Below are positions 32,941-40,941 of a DNA stretch of 64,000 bases, piece by piece. The position numbers and the translations under genes are program-made. Position 1 is the first letter of the stretch; each line of letters begins with the position of its first letter. Source of the DNA: JAJXWB01 sp964634325 (GTDB lineage: Bacteria > Pseudomonadota > Alphaproteobacteria > Rhizobiales > Beijerinckiaceae); contig CAZWJF010000001.1 in assembly GCA_964634325.1 (NCBI GenBank), positions 310,001-374,000 of the forward strand. Direction: 5' to 3'. Below the pieces are notes generated by a model. That model saw only the letters and a program-made list of their open reading frames with translations. It ran no database searches and was not told the DNA's origin.

Positions 32941-33798
32941 ATGCCGACTGGACCGATCAACGACCTTTCGCCGTTCGGGGCGCATGCGCCCAGCGGCGCG
33001 CTGGCGCGCCTCATCGCGACCGCGCGCAAGGCGCCGGACGGCTGGGCCGGACGTCGTCTCGCCTATCTCCTGCGCGCGCTCGGCGTGCGGGCGATGGCCG
33101 GCCGGCCGGCCGACGTCGAGACGCTCGGCGCGCGGATGCGGCTCTATCCGGCGGACAACGTCAGCGAAAAGCGGATGCTGTTCACGCCGCAATATTTCGA
33201 TCCGCACGAACTCGATTTCCTGGCTCGGCGGATCACGCCGGATTTCGTGTTCGTCGACGTCGGCGCGAATGTCGGCGGCTACAGCCTGTTCGTCGCCGCG
33301 CGGGCCGGCGCGGGCGCGCGCATTCTGGCGATCGAGCCGCAGCCGCTCATCCACGAGCGGCTCGTCTACAATGTGCGGCAGAATGCGTTCGCGACGATCA
33401 AGACGCTCGAATGCGCCGCGGCCGACTGCGACGGCGAAGTGACCATGTTCGTCAATGCGCGCAATCGGGGCGACAGCTCCATTCGCATTGTTCCCTCGCA
33501 CGACGGCGGCCGCTTGACGGTGCGCGCGCGCCGGCTTCGGGATATTCTGGCGGGGGAGGCGTTCGGTCGTATCGACGCCATGAAGCTCGATTGCGAAGGG
33601 GCGGAGGACCTGATTGTCGAGCCCTATCTGCGGTCGGCGCCGCGGTCGCTTTGGCCCCGGGTGATGATTGTCGAACACATGCCGGAGCGCTGGTGCATCG
33701 ATTTGCCGGATTTCATCCGCGCGCAGGGCTATAAGGAACGGCTGCGGACGCGGCAGAATCTGGTCTTCGAACTCGACGGGGCGGGAACTGACTCATGA
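32941..33798 (+). CDS. FkbM family SAM-dependent methyltransferase
   Basis: 285 residues from ATG 32941 (GTG 32905 is a possible upstream start; neither has a strong ribosome site). SAM motif I FVFVDVGANVGGYSLFVAAR, acidic end ILAIEPQPLIHERLVYNVRQ, and the FkbM hallmark DAMKLDCEGAEDLIVEPYLR are present. FkbM enzymes O-methylate sugars, lipids or polyketides. No glycosyltransferase or polyketide genes surround it, so the acceptor is unknown. It overlaps the next gene by four bases (ATGA). Confidence 0.88.
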   Translation: MPTGPINDLSPFGAHAPSGALARLIATARKAPDGWAGRRLAYLLRALGVRAMAGRPADVETLGARMRLYPADNVSEKRMLFTPQYFDPHELDFLARRITPDFVFVDVGANVGGYSLFVAARAGAGARILAIEPQPLIHERLVYNVRQNAFATIKTLECAAADCDGEVTMFVNARNRGDSSIRIVPSHDGGRLTVRARRLRDILAGEAFGRIDAMKLDCEGAEDLIVEPYLRSAPRSLWPRVMIVEHMPERWCIDLPDFIRAQGYKERLRTRQNLVFELDGAGTDS

Positions 33799-34556
33799 GC
33801 GGTGAACAGCAGATCACAGCGGCCGTCCTCGTCATCGGCGACGAAATCCTGTCCGGGCGCACGAAGGACAAGAACATCGGCTATATCGCGGATTACCTCG
33901 TGCAGATCGGCATCGACCTGCGCGAGGTGCGCATCGTTCCCGACGTCGAGCAGGAAATCGTCGACGCCATCGACGCGCTGCGCAAGCGTTACACCTATGT
34001 GTTCACGACCGGAGGCATCGGGCCGACGCACGACGACATCACCGCCGACAGTGTGGCGAAGGCCTTCGGCGTCGGCATTTCCGAACATCCGCGCGCCATC
34101 GAACTGCTGCTGACCCGCATCAAGCCCGAAGACCTCAACGAAGCGCGGCGCCGCATGGCGCGCATTCCGCACGGCGCCGAACTGGTCGAAAATCGTGTGT
34201 CGACGGCGCCCGGTTTCATGATCGAAAACGTCGTCGTGATGGCTGGCGTTCCGTCGATCATGCAGGCGATGCTGGACAACGTGACGCCACGCTTGAAGAC
34301 CGGCGCGAAGATGCTGATGGAGACCGTGCAGGCCGACAGCGTGCCCGAGGGCGCCTATGCGGCGGGGCTTGGCGCGATCGCCGAAAAATATCCGGACGCC
34401 TCGATCGGCTCTTATCCATCGTTCGCCTCGGGACGCTTCCAGAACCAGATCGTCGTGCGCTCCAAGAATCAGGAGACGCTCGACCGCGCGCTCGCCGAAG
34501 CGCGCGCGTTGATCGAGACGCTGACCGCCGAACGGGCGAACAAGCCGCTGCCATGA
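33795..34556 (+). CDS. CinA-like molybdopterin-binding (MoCF) domain protein
   Basis: 253 residues. AAVLVIGDEILSGRTKDKNI, YVFTTGGIGPTHDDITADSV and AELVENRVSTAPGFMIENVV are the CinA N-terminal (COG1058) blocks. E. coli CinA carries a second, NMN-deamidase domain of about 160 residues, which is absent; the length matches the short CinA form usual in alphaproteobacteria. The domain binds ADP-ribose or pterin-like ligands in homologues and may be a pyrophosphatase. It overlaps the FkbM gene upstream and gpt downstream by four bases each. Confidence 0.9.
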   Translation: MSGEQQITAAVLVIGDEILSGRTKDKNIGYIADYLVQIGIDLREVRIVPDVEQEIVDAIDALRKRYTYVFTTGGIGPTHDDITADSVAKAFGVGISEHPRAIELLLTRIKPEDLNEARRRMARIPHGAELVENRVSTAPGFMIENVVVMAGVPSIMQAMLDNVTPRLKTGAKMLMETVQADSVPEGAYAAGLGAIAEKYPDASIGSYPSFASGRFQNQIVVRSKNQETLDRALAEARALIETLTAERANKPLP

Positions 34557-35059
34557 GCGCCGAAAAGAGCTTTCCTGTATCCTGGGACCAGTTCCATCGC
34601 GACGCGCGGGCGCTGGCGTGGCGGCTGGCCGGGCTGCCGCCTTTTTCCGCGATGGTGGCGGTGACGCGCGGCGGCATGGTGCCAGCCGCGATCATCGCGC
34701 GCGAATTGGGGCTGCGCGTGATCGACACGCTCGCGGTCTCGAGCTACGGCGCGGGCGAAGGCGTCGGGCCAGAGCAGGCGCAGGGCGCGCTCAAGGTGCT
34801 CAAGAACGTCTCGCACGAGCTTCTGGCGCGCGGCGGCGAAGGACTGCTCGTCGTCGACGATCTCGTCGACACCGGCGCGACGGCGCGGCTCGTTCGTGAA
34901 ATCCTGCCGAAGGCGCATCTGGCGACGGTCTACGCCAAGCCGGCCGGGCGGCCGCTCGTCGACACGTTCATCACCGAGGTGTCGCAGGATACGTGGATCA
35001 ATTTCCCGTGGGACCTGCAGCTCGCTTTCGCGCCGCCGATCGGCAAGGCCGGCGGCTAG
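34553..35059 (+). CDS. gpt: Xanthine(-guanine) phosphoribosyltransferase
   Basis: 168 residues. Purine salvage enzyme converting xanthine, guanine or hypoxanthine plus PRPP to the nucleotide. The PRPP-binding loop GLLVVDDLVDTGATARLVRE is intact, and FSAMVAVTRGGMVPAAIIAR and WINFPWDLQLAFAPPI match Gpt of the XGPRT type (E. coli 152 residues). It starts inside the stop of the CinA-like gene and ends 42 bases before tRNA-Leu. Confidence 0.94.
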   Translation: MSAEKSFPVSWDQFHRDARALAWRLAGLPPFSAMVAVTRGGMVPAAIIARELGLRVIDTLAVSSYGAGEGVGPEQAQGALKVLKNVSHELLARGGEGLLVVDDLVDTGATARLVREILPKAHLATVYAKPAGRPLVDTFITEVSQDTWINFPWDLQLAFAPPIGKAGG

Positions 35060-35101
35060 CGCCGTGGCGCGCAGCTCCGACTCCCGCTACAAGAAGCCCG
35101 C

Positions 35102-35186
35102 GCGGACGTGGCGAAACTGGTAGACGCAAGGGACTTAAAATCCCTCGGGCTTGCCCGTGCGGGTTCGATCCCCGCCGTCCGCACCA
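35102..35186 (+). tRNA. tRNA-Leu(UAA), CCA encoded
   Basis: 85 bases including a genomic CCA (35184-35186). Acceptor GCGGACG pairs with CGTCCGC. The D-arm contains TGGTAGA; the anticodon stem AGGGA/TCCCT holds the loop CTTAAAA with anticodon TAA at loop positions 34-36. A long class II variable arm (CGGGCTTGCCCG) and T-arm GCGGG-TTCGATC-CCCGC complete the fold. The long variable arm and anticodon identify leucine. Its 3' end is 12 bases from the first of three tandem SnoaL-like genes. Confidence 0.97.
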
Positions 35187-35198
35187 GATTTTCGAGCG

Positions 35199-35633
35199 CT
35201 ACTCGTCGAGCTCCGCGATGGCGAGCGTATCGGGATATTCCGAAAACTCGCAGATCAGGCCGCCGCGCAGACGCAGATAGTTCCAGATCACAATTGGCGC
35301 CGTCTTGCCGGAGCCGCGGTTGCGCAGCCTCGTCGTTCTCTGCAGTGCGACGCGGTCGCCGTCGATCAGCAGGCGCGTGATCGTCGAACCCAGGCTTTCG
35401 TAGGCGACATAGACCGCGCGCAGCATATCGGCGCAGGCTTCCGCGCCTTCGCGTCGCGCCGCCAGCGGATAGAGCCTCCATGTCCCGCCGCCATACACCA
35501 CATCCGGCGTGAAATAGGACGCCACGCCATCGGCGTCGCCGCGTGCGCACAGATCGAGAATGACCGCCAGGCGCTGTTCGATCAGGTCGCGGTCGATTTC
35601 GGCGAGTCGCTGATCGGCGTTGGGCGTCTGCAT
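35199..35633 (-). CDS. SnoaL-like (NTF2-fold) protein, tandem copy A
   Basis: 144 residues from ATG 35633 (GTG 35645 possible). LIEQRLAVILDLCARGDADG, VASYFTPDVVYGGGTWRLYP, LLIDGDRVALQRTTRLRNRG and GGLICEFSEYPDTLAIAELD fit the NTF2-like/SnoaL cone fold, which includes isomerases, hydrolases, cyclases and non-enzymatic binders. It is the last of three tandem leftward paralogues, immediately downstream of tRNA-Leu and in the opposite orientation. Substrate unknown. A downstream flavin monooxygenase gene in the same orientation could be a pathway neighbour. Confidence 0.8.
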   Translation of the reverse strand: MQTPNADQRLAEIDRDLIEQRLAVILDLCARGDADGVASYFTPDVVYGGGTWRLYPLAARREGAEACADMLRAVYVAYESLGSTITRLLIDGDRVALQRTTRLRNRGSGKTAPIVIWNYLRLRGGLICEFSEYPDTLAIAELDE

Positions 35634-35666
35634 GTCCCGGCTCACGGTTGAAAATCTGGGCGGCTG

Positions 35667-36116
35667 TCAGGCGACTTCGTTCGGCGCGTCGAGACGCGCA
35701 AACACGGCGGTATCGGGATATTCGGAGAATTCGACGATCAGGCCGTCGCGGAACCGCAGGAAATTCCAGATGTCGACCTCGATTGGCTCGCCCGCGCCGC
35801 GATTACGAATGCGGGCGGTCCGGTGGATCGCGACGCGATCGCCGTCGATCAGCAGCTTGTTGAGGCGCGACCCGAGATTTTCGTACGCGATGTTGACCTC
35901 GTAGCCGAGTTCGCGACAGGCGTCGCGGCCTTCGCGGGGCGCGTGAAAGGGGTGGGCGCGGCCGGCCGGCGTCTTGAAGACCACATCGGGCGCCGCGTAA
36001 GCCGCCATCGCCTCGACGTCGCCGGTCGCGCGCAATTCCAGCAGATGGCGGATGGACGCCTCGATCCGCTCGCGCCCTTCGTCTGGCGAGGCGACAATTG
36101 TCTGCACGTCCTGCAC
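35667..36116 (-). CDS. SnoaL-like (NTF2-fold) protein, tandem copy B
   Basis: 149 residues from GTG 36116, which follows GAGGAA and matches the N-terminal length of the other two copies; an in-frame TTG at 36182 would add 22 residues that overlap an AT-rich control-like region. Shared blocks with copy A: LLIDGDRVAIHRTARIRNRG and GLIVEFSEYPDTAVFARLD. Lies 33 bases before copy A. The pocket-lining residues near RAHPFHAPREGRDAC differ from copy A, so ligands may differ. Function unknown. Confidence 0.78.
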   Translation of the reverse strand: MQDVQTIVASPDEGRERIEASIRHLLELRATGDVEAMAAYAAPDVVFKTPAGRAHPFHAPREGRDACRELGYEVNIAYENLGSRLNKLLIDGDRVAIHRTARIRNRGAGEPIEVDIWNFLRFRDGLIVEFSEYPDTAVFARLDAPNEVA

Positions 36117-36159
36117 GGCCGGATATTCCTCGGCGTTTCGGTTCTCCGCTCTGTTCAAC

Positions 36160-36181
36160 TCGAATATCTTGATATTTGTCA
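36160..36181. promoter_or_regulatory. AT-rich imperfect repeat upstream of SnoaL copy B
   Basis: The sequence TCGAATAT-CTTGAT-ATTTGTCA shares its half-sites with a tighter palindrome upstream of copy C (36789-36804). Its right edge read on the minus strand gives TTGACA. The spacing to the chosen start (44 bases) is compatible with an operator or promoter. Assignment is by eye only. Confidence 0.3.
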
Positions 36182-36284
36182 ATGATCTGGCTCGCCTTGC
36201 AGGCGCGAGACGAGAGCGAAAACAGGCAACCTCTAGAAAAGGCTGATGAATTTTCTTTGGTTCAACTGCGCCGGTTCGCGCTGG

Positions 36285-36722
36285 TCAACCGCCGCAAAGT
36301 TGAATCATGCCGAGCGTGTCGGTCCGTTCGTGCATTTCGACGAGCAAGCCGTCGCGGAACCGCATGAAGTAACAAATGTCCAGTTCCGCGGTCCGGCCCG
36401 TTCCCCGATTTGCGACCAGGACGCGACGGCAGGCGGCCACCTGTTCGCCATCGACCACCAGTTCCGTCACTTCCGCCGTCCGCGGCTCGATGAGAATATG
36501 AATTTGGCGGGCGAGTTCGCCGCACGCCTCGCGGCCTTCGCGGCTGATCGTGACGGGTTGGCCGACCCAGCTGGTGACGACGTAAACGCAATCAGGCGCC
36601 AGATAGTCGAGCAAGCCGTCGATATCGCCATGCGCCCGACAATCCCAGATCGCGCGCACGCGCTGCTCGATCAATTCTCGATCGATCGACGACAATTGCT
36701 TTCTGGCGGCTGCGCTCAACAC
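36285..36722 (-). CDS. SnoaL-like (NTF2-fold) protein, tandem copy C
   Basis: 145 residues from GTG 36722, nine bases after AAAGAGGCG. SIDRELIEQRVRAIWDCRAH, LAPDCVYVVTSWVGQPVTIS, LVVDGEQVAACRRVLVANRG and MRFRDGLLVEMHERTDTLGM are collinear with copies A and B but more diverged. The catalytic-type Asp/Tyr positions of epoxide hydrolase or ketosteroid isomerase relatives are not clear. About 165 bases separate it from copy B, room for a separate promoter there. Confidence 0.78.
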   Translation of the reverse strand: MLSAAARKQLSSIDRELIEQRVRAIWDCRAHGDIDGLLDYLAPDCVYVVTSWVGQPVTISREGREACGELARQIHILIEPRTAEVTELVVDGEQVAACRRVLVANRGTGRTAELDICYFMRFRDGLLVEMHERTDTLGMIQLCGG

Positions 36723-36788
36723 GAAAGTAGACGCCTCTTTCGAGGTTCACCTGAGGAAACAGCCGAAAATCCTAGAGCGCGACGTGTA

Positions 36789-36804
36789 TGTCAAATATTC
36801 GACA
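36789..36804. promoter_or_regulatory. 16-bp near-perfect palindrome upstream of SnoaL copy C
   Basis: TGTCAAAT-ATTCGACA is a 16-bp palindrome with one mismatch, 67 bases before the copy C start and 25 bases past the end of the monooxygenase gene. It shares half-sites with 36160-36181. AT content is much higher than in the surrounding DNA. A dimeric repressor site is plausible; on the minus strand it also contains TTGACA. Confidence 0.35.
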
Positions 36805-36828
36805 TGAGATTTCGCGCCTGTGCGACGA

Positions 36829-38010
36829 TTATTCGCGGTAGATCCAGTCGCTCGCGCGCGCCATGCCCTCGGCGCCGATCGCACGCATCGCCGTGTCGCG
36901 CGCGAAGGCCGCCGGGCCCCCCAGATGGTAGACGGTTCCCTGAAAGCGCGAGGCGCGCTGAACGCGGTTGGCGCGCGTAGAGCGCGCCCGCTGGTATTGA
37001 TCGAGCGCGGCGGCCTCGTCGTCCGGATGAGCCGCGAAGGCGACCCCGAGCGCGTCGGCGTCTTCGATCGCCTGGGCCGCGCCTTGCGCGAGGAAGGGCG
37101 CCATCGCGTGCGCCGCGTCGCCGAGAACGGCGACCCTGCCGCGCGCCCAGGTCGATACGGCCTTGCGTTCGTAGAGCGGCCAGCGCCGCCATTCCGGCGC
37201 GGCGACGATCAGGTCGCGGATTTCCGCGGTCCAGCTCTGGAAACGCGAGGCGAGAAAGGCCACGTCCCCGTGCGAGGACCAGAAATCAGGATCGTCGAGG
37301 TCGGTCCATTCGTCCTCGACGATAGCGACGACGTTCAGAACGCTCGCGCGCCGCAGCGGGTAGTGCACGAGATGCGCGCCCGCGCCGAGCCAGAGGCCGG
37401 TGCGCGGCGCGAGCAGCTCCGAAGGAACCGTGGCGGCGGGCAGAAGCGCCCGCCAGGCGGTGCGACCGGAATAGCGGGGGCCGTCCGGCGCGGCGAGCGC
37501 CAAGCCCTCGCGGACCCGCGAGCGCAGGCCGTCTGCGCCGATCAGCGCGGCGCCATGCAGGTCCGGCCGTCCCTCGATATGAACGAGCACGCCGTCGATG
37601 CTCGAGCGCCAGCCCTCGATGCCGCAACCCAGACGGATTTCGATGTTCGGCGAGCCGGCGGCCGTTTCGGCCAGCGCCGTCAGGAGGTCGGCGCGGTGGG
37701 CGACCAGATAGATCGACCCCCAGCGTTTTTCCGATTCGCCGACGGGCACGGTGGTAATGACGGAGCCGTCCCTCGACGAACGAATCTCGACCGCTTCAGG
37801 CGCCGTCGCGAGTTCCTTGAGCCGCTCCAGCGCGCCCCATTTGGCGAGGCGTCGCGTCGCATTGGCGGCGAGCTGGAGCCCCGCGCCGAATTCCGCAAGG
37901 GCGGGGGCTCGCTCGAGTACGATCACATAACGGCCGGCTGCGGCCAGAGCGAGCGCCGCCGACAGCCCGCCAACGCCGGCGCCGGCGACAATGACGGGGC
38001 GGTCGGCCAT
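36829..38010 (-). CDS. FAD-dependent aromatic monooxygenase (salicylate hydroxylase-like)
   Basis: 393 residues. VIVAGAGVGGLSAALALAAA holds the GxGxxG FAD motif (10-15), RADLLTALAETA is the second FAD contact region, ALIGADGLRSRVREGL is the DG motif shared by flavoprotein hydroxylases, and GRVAVLGDAAHAMAPFLAQGAAQAIED is the GD motif that binds the ribityl chain. Group A flavoprotein hydroxylases add one oxygen atom to an aromatic substrate using NAD(P)H. Closest in style to salicylate or 3-hydroxybenzoate 6-hydroxylases. Precise substrate is unknown. The CHCC zinc-finger gene ends 12 bases before it on the same strand. Confidence 0.88.
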   Translation of the reverse strand: MADRPVIVAGAGVGGLSAALALAAAGRYVIVLERAPALAEFGAGLQLAANATRRLAKWGALERLKELATAPEAVEIRSSRDGSVITTVPVGESEKRWGSIYLVAHRADLLTALAETAAGSPNIEIRLGCGIEGWRSSIDGVLVHIEGRPDLHGAALIGADGLRSRVREGLALAAPDGPRYSGRTAWRALLPAATVPSELLAPRTGLWLGAGAHLVHYPLRRASVLNVVAIVEDEWTDLDDPDFWSSHGDVAFLASRFQSWTAEIRDLIVAAPEWRRWPLYERKAVSTWARGRVAVLGDAAHAMAPFLAQGAAQAIEDADALGVAFAAHPDDEAAALDQYQRARSTRANRVQRASRFQGTVYHLGGPAAFARDTAMRAIGAEGMARASDWIYRE

Positions 38011-38022
38011 GGTTCGCCTCGC

Positions 38023-38259
38023 TCAAACGCCGCGGAATTCGCACTCGGCGGGGTCGGAATGGCCCTTCAGGGCGGCGTCGTAGACGTACAGGGTCGAGCA
38101 ATACGGACAGATCGTCTCGGCGCTCTGGCCCATGTCGATGAAAATGTGCGGATGGTCGAAGGGCGGCAGCGCGCCGATGCACATGAACTTGTGCGCGCCG
38201 ATTTTTACGCGCGGAAGACCGGGCTGGTTGTGGAAGTGCGGCGTGACGTCGTCTGCCAT
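38023..38259 (-). CDS. CHCC zinc-finger domain protein (NDUFS6-like)
   Basis: 78 residues from ATG 38259. The pattern KFMCIGALPPFDHPHIFIDM...ETICPYCSTLYVYD supplies C-H-C-C ligands of the zf-CHCC domain. This is related to mitochondrial complex I subunit NDUFS6/13 kDa and is common as a small stand-alone protein in alphaproteobacteria. It may assist complex I assembly (family-level knowledge). Directly upstream of the monooxygenase gene on the same strand. Confidence 0.88.
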   Translation of the reverse strand: MADDVTPHFHNQPGLPRVKIGAHKFMCIGALPPFDHPHIFIDMGQSAETICPYCSTLYVYDAALKGHSDPAECEFRGV

Positions 38260-38399
38260 CTTCGAATTCCCTTGGAGCCGGCGGCGGCATATCAGGTCGG
38301 GCGCGCCTTGGCCATGCGCGCGCGACAATCCGCGCCTTGATATTGCATTGCGGCGATCCGTGCTAGACCCGGCGCCACGTCCATAAGTCGCCGGTCGCC

Positions 38400-39167
38400 A
38401 TGCATTTCTTCCAGTCCGGGGCGGTGCGCCTCGCCTATATCGACGAGCATCCGACGGCGGAGGATCGCCGGGAGCCGATCCTGCTCGTTCACGGATTCGC
38501 GTCGAGCCACGCCGTGAACTGGGTTTTCCCGCTGTGGGTGAAGGCGTTGACCGGAGACGGACGGCGCACGATCGCGCTGGACAATCGCGGTCATGGCCGC
38601 TCCACGAAGCTGTACAGCCCGGCCGCCTACGACACGCGGATCATGGCGGAGGACTGCCTGCGTCTGCTCGACCACCTCCGCCTCGAGCGCGTCGACGTCA
38701 TGGGCTATTCGATGGGCGCGCGCATCTCCGCTTTCCTGACGCTGCATCATCCCACGCGGGTGCGTTCGCTGGTCATCGGCGGGTTGGGAATTCATCTGGT
38801 CGACGGCGTCGGCCTGCCGGTCGGAATCGCCGATGCGATGGAGACGGACCGACCGGAACTGCTGGTCGATCCGCAGCAGAAGACGTTCCGCGCCTTCGCC
38901 GAGGCGACGAAGAGCGATCGCGCGGCGTTGGCCGCCTGCATACGCGGCTCGCGCCAGTTGCTGTCGCCGGCGGAGGTCGGCCGGATCGCCGCGCCGACGC
39001 TGATCTGCGTCGGAACCAAGGACGACGTCGCCGGCGACCCGCACAGGCTCGGCGCGCTGATGTCCGATGCGAAAGTCGCCGATATCCCGAACCGCGATCA
39101 CAACCGCGCCGTCGGCGACAGGGTCTATCGCGAGGCGGTTCTGGACTTCCTCGCCAGGCGTCCGTGA
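38400..39167 (+). CDS. Alpha/beta hydrolase
   Basis: 255 residues. ILLVHGFASSHAVNWVFPLW supplies the HG oxyanion region, GYSMGARIS the nucleophile Ser, VGTKDDVAGDPHR the acid, and IPNRDHNRAVGDRVYRE the catalytic His. A soluble esterase/lactonase-type fold with no signal peptide. It is divergent from the CHCC zinc-finger gene with 140 bases between. Substrate unknown; it is more distant from PcaD than the tail-bearing hydrolase at 19467-20555. Confidence 0.85.
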   Translation: MHFFQSGAVRLAYIDEHPTAEDRREPILLVHGFASSHAVNWVFPLWVKALTGDGRRTIALDNRGHGRSTKLYSPAAYDTRIMAEDCLRLLDHLRLERVDVMGYSMGARISAFLTLHHPTRVRSLVIGGLGIHLVDGVGLPVGIADAMETDRPELLVDPQQKTFRAFAEATKSDRAALAACIRGSRQLLSPAEVGRIAAPTLICVGTKDDVAGDPHRLGALMSDAKVADIPNRDHNRAVGDRVYREAVLDFLARRP

Positions 39168-39621
39168 GGGTCGCGCGCAGCTGGCAAGCCGCAGCGTCGC
39201 CGCGATCCGACCTCGAACCCGCCACTGCAAGCCGCGCGCAAGGCGCGGATGATCTTGTGCCGCTGCCTGGGTCGACGCCCGAGCGCAAGGACGAAAGGTC
39301 GACATGACAGCCTCCGCGGCCCGGTTCCGCCACGTCGTAAACGCCCAGTCCCTGAGGCGGCTGCGAGGCTCTCGTGCGCCTTCGCGGCACGGGGAGGCGG
39401 TTCAAACCGTTGCGCCGCCCGCGAGCGCCGCTCGGCAGTCGACGCCCGGCGTTTCCGTCCTCTCGCGCAGCCGCCGGCTCCATTCCTGAAATCGCCTGCG
39501 CCCGCGGCGCTTGATTAATCGTGTTGCGATCACATTTGTGAACGCTGGAAGCCAGAGCGCGCCGGACATGCTATCGTCCGAGGCGCGCCAGGGGCGCGAT
39601 GCGGCGTTGAGGAGTAGGCTC
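39168..39621. other. 454-base intergenic region upstream of cysE
   Basis: No convincing gene. A reading frame from ATG 39304 (61 codons) has no Shine-Dalgarno or recognisable motif and is Arg/Ser rich as expected of non-coding GC-rich DNA. The last 110 bases are AT-richer (ttgattaatcgtgttgcgatcacatttgtgaac, split at 39511-39543) and probably hold the cysE promoter. An in-frame extension of cysE to TTG 39511 is judged unlikely. Confidence 0.5.
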
Positions 39622-40461
39622 ATGGCGGCGATGCACGGGCACGGCGCGGCTAACGTGGTGGACTTCGGCGGCAAGGACGCCCTGTTCGCGCGGATCGTCG
39701 CGGATGCGCAAGAGACGGTGCGGCGCGAGCCGGACCTGGCCGGTTTTCTGTTCGCCAACGTCCTGCACCACGAGACGCTGGAGCGCGCCATCGTGCATCG
39801 CGTCGCCGCGCGACTCGATCATCCCGATCTCGGGTCGGACGCCATCGCGCACGCCTACGCGGGCGTGATCGCCGCCGATCCGTCGATCGTCGAGGCGTTC
39901 CGCGCCGACATTCTCGCCGTGTTCGACCGCGACCCCGCTTGCACCCGGCTGATCGAGCCGCTGTTGTATTTCAAGGGGTTTCATGCGCTCCAGACACATC
40001 GGCTGGCGCATGCCCTGCTCAAGGCCGGGCGGCGCGACTTCGCCTTTTATCTCCAGAGCCGCGCATCGGCCGTCTTCCAGGTCGACATCAATCCCGGCGC
40101 GAAATTCGGCAAGGGCGTGTTCCTCGACCATGCGACGGGCCTGGTCGTCGGCGAAACGGCTGTCGTCGAGGATGACGTGTCGATTCTCCAGGGCGTGACG
40201 CTCGGCGGCACGGGCAAGGAAATCGGCGATCGCCATCCGAAGATACGCCGCGGCGTGCTGATCAGCGCCGGCGCCAAGGTGCTCGGCAATATCGAAGTCG
40301 GCCAGTGCGCGCGGGTCGCAGCGGGTTCCGTCGTGCTGGCGCCCGTGCCCCGCAATACGACAGTCGCCGGCGTGCCGGCCCGGGTCGTTGGCGCCGCGGG
40401 CTGCGCAGAACCCGGCCGGACGATGGACCAGATCCTGGCCGCCAAGAACAGCGAAACCTGA
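39622..40461 (+). CDS. cysE: Serine O-acetyltransferase
   Basis: 279 residues from ATG 39622, seven bases after GAGGAG; longer in-frame starts lack a ribosome site. Makes O-acetylserine from serine and acetyl-CoA, the first step of cysteine synthesis. The N-terminal helical SATase domain (HETLERAIVHRVAARLDHPD, KGFHALQTHRLAHALLKAGR) precedes a left-handed beta-helix with hexapeptide repeats (DINPGAKFGKGVFLDHATGL, VLGNIEVGQCARVAAGSVVL). The catalytic His lies in DHATG. C-terminus TMDQILAAKNSET lacks an obvious terminal Ile for binding cysteine synthase. Confidence 0.95.
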   Translation: MAAMHGHGAANVVDFGGKDALFARIVADAQETVRREPDLAGFLFANVLHHETLERAIVHRVAARLDHPDLGSDAIAHAYAGVIAADPSIVEAFRADILAVFDRDPACTRLIEPLLYFKGFHALQTHRLAHALLKAGRRDFAFYLQSRASAVFQVDINPGAKFGKGVFLDHATGLVVGETAVVEDDVSILQGVTLGGTGKEIGDRHPKIRRGVLISAGAKVLGNIEVGQCARVAAGSVVLAPVPRNTTVAGVPARVVGAAGCAEPGRTMDQILAAKNSET

Positions 40462-40539
40462 TCGGCCTTGAAGCCGCGCGCGCTTTCTGGCAACCCGTGA
40501 CGCGACATAGCCCCAACGGGCGCGGCGGAGGTGCGGAAG

Positions 40540-40938
40540 GTGCATAAGGCGGAACTCGCGAAGCTTCAGGCTTTCCTGCGGCGCTCGTTCGGCAACGATC
40601 AGCTAAAGGTCACGCCCGATCCGAAGGATCCGACGACGACCGCCGCCGTGCATCTGGGCGAGCGGCGCATCGCCACGATCAGCCTCGACGACGAAGACGG
40701 CGACCGTTCGTTCGCCTTCGCGATGAGGATTCCGGTCGGGCGCGAAGTCCTGCAGGAATATCTGCGCAAGCTGTTCGAAAACGATCAGCTCAAGCTGGTA
40801 GCGCGCGGTCGCAAGACGGATTCGGTCGAACTCAATTCGGGCGAGGATTTCCTCGGCGTGATCTCGGCCGATGACGCGAAAGGCTCCAGCTTCACGCTGC
40901 AGATCGCTATTCTCGATTTCGATCTGGACGAAGTCTGA
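40540..40938 (+). CDS. Duplicated DUF3126 protein
   Basis: 132 residues from GTG 40540, nine bases after GGAG (GTG 40531 possible). DUF3126 proteins are normally about 65-75 residues. Here two copies are visible in tandem: LAKLQAFLRRSFGNDQLKVT...IATISLDDEDGDRSFAFAMRI and VLQEYLRKLFENDQLKLVAR...FLGVISADDAKGSSFTLQIA. The second copy has the typical C-terminus ILDFDLDEV. Internal gene duplication and fusion is the likely origin. Soluble, function unknown. It follows cysE on the same strand. Confidence 0.82.
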   Translation: MHKAELAKLQAFLRRSFGNDQLKVTPDPKDPTTTAAVHLGERRIATISLDDEDGDRSFAFAMRIPVGREVLQEYLRKLFENDQLKLVARGRKTDSVELNSGEDFLGVISADDAKGSSFTLQIAILDFDLDEV

Positions 40939-40941
40939 GGC

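Noticed and set aside
35102..36722. Genomic island integrated at tRNA-Leu
   Set aside because: No integrase, no duplicated tRNA 3' end and no mobile-element gene was found; the tandem SnoaL block can be explained by local duplication.
39304..39489. 61-codon rightward frame upstream of cysE
   Set aside because: No ribosome binding site, no signal or motif, and an Arg/Ser-rich composition expected from non-coding GC-rich DNA.
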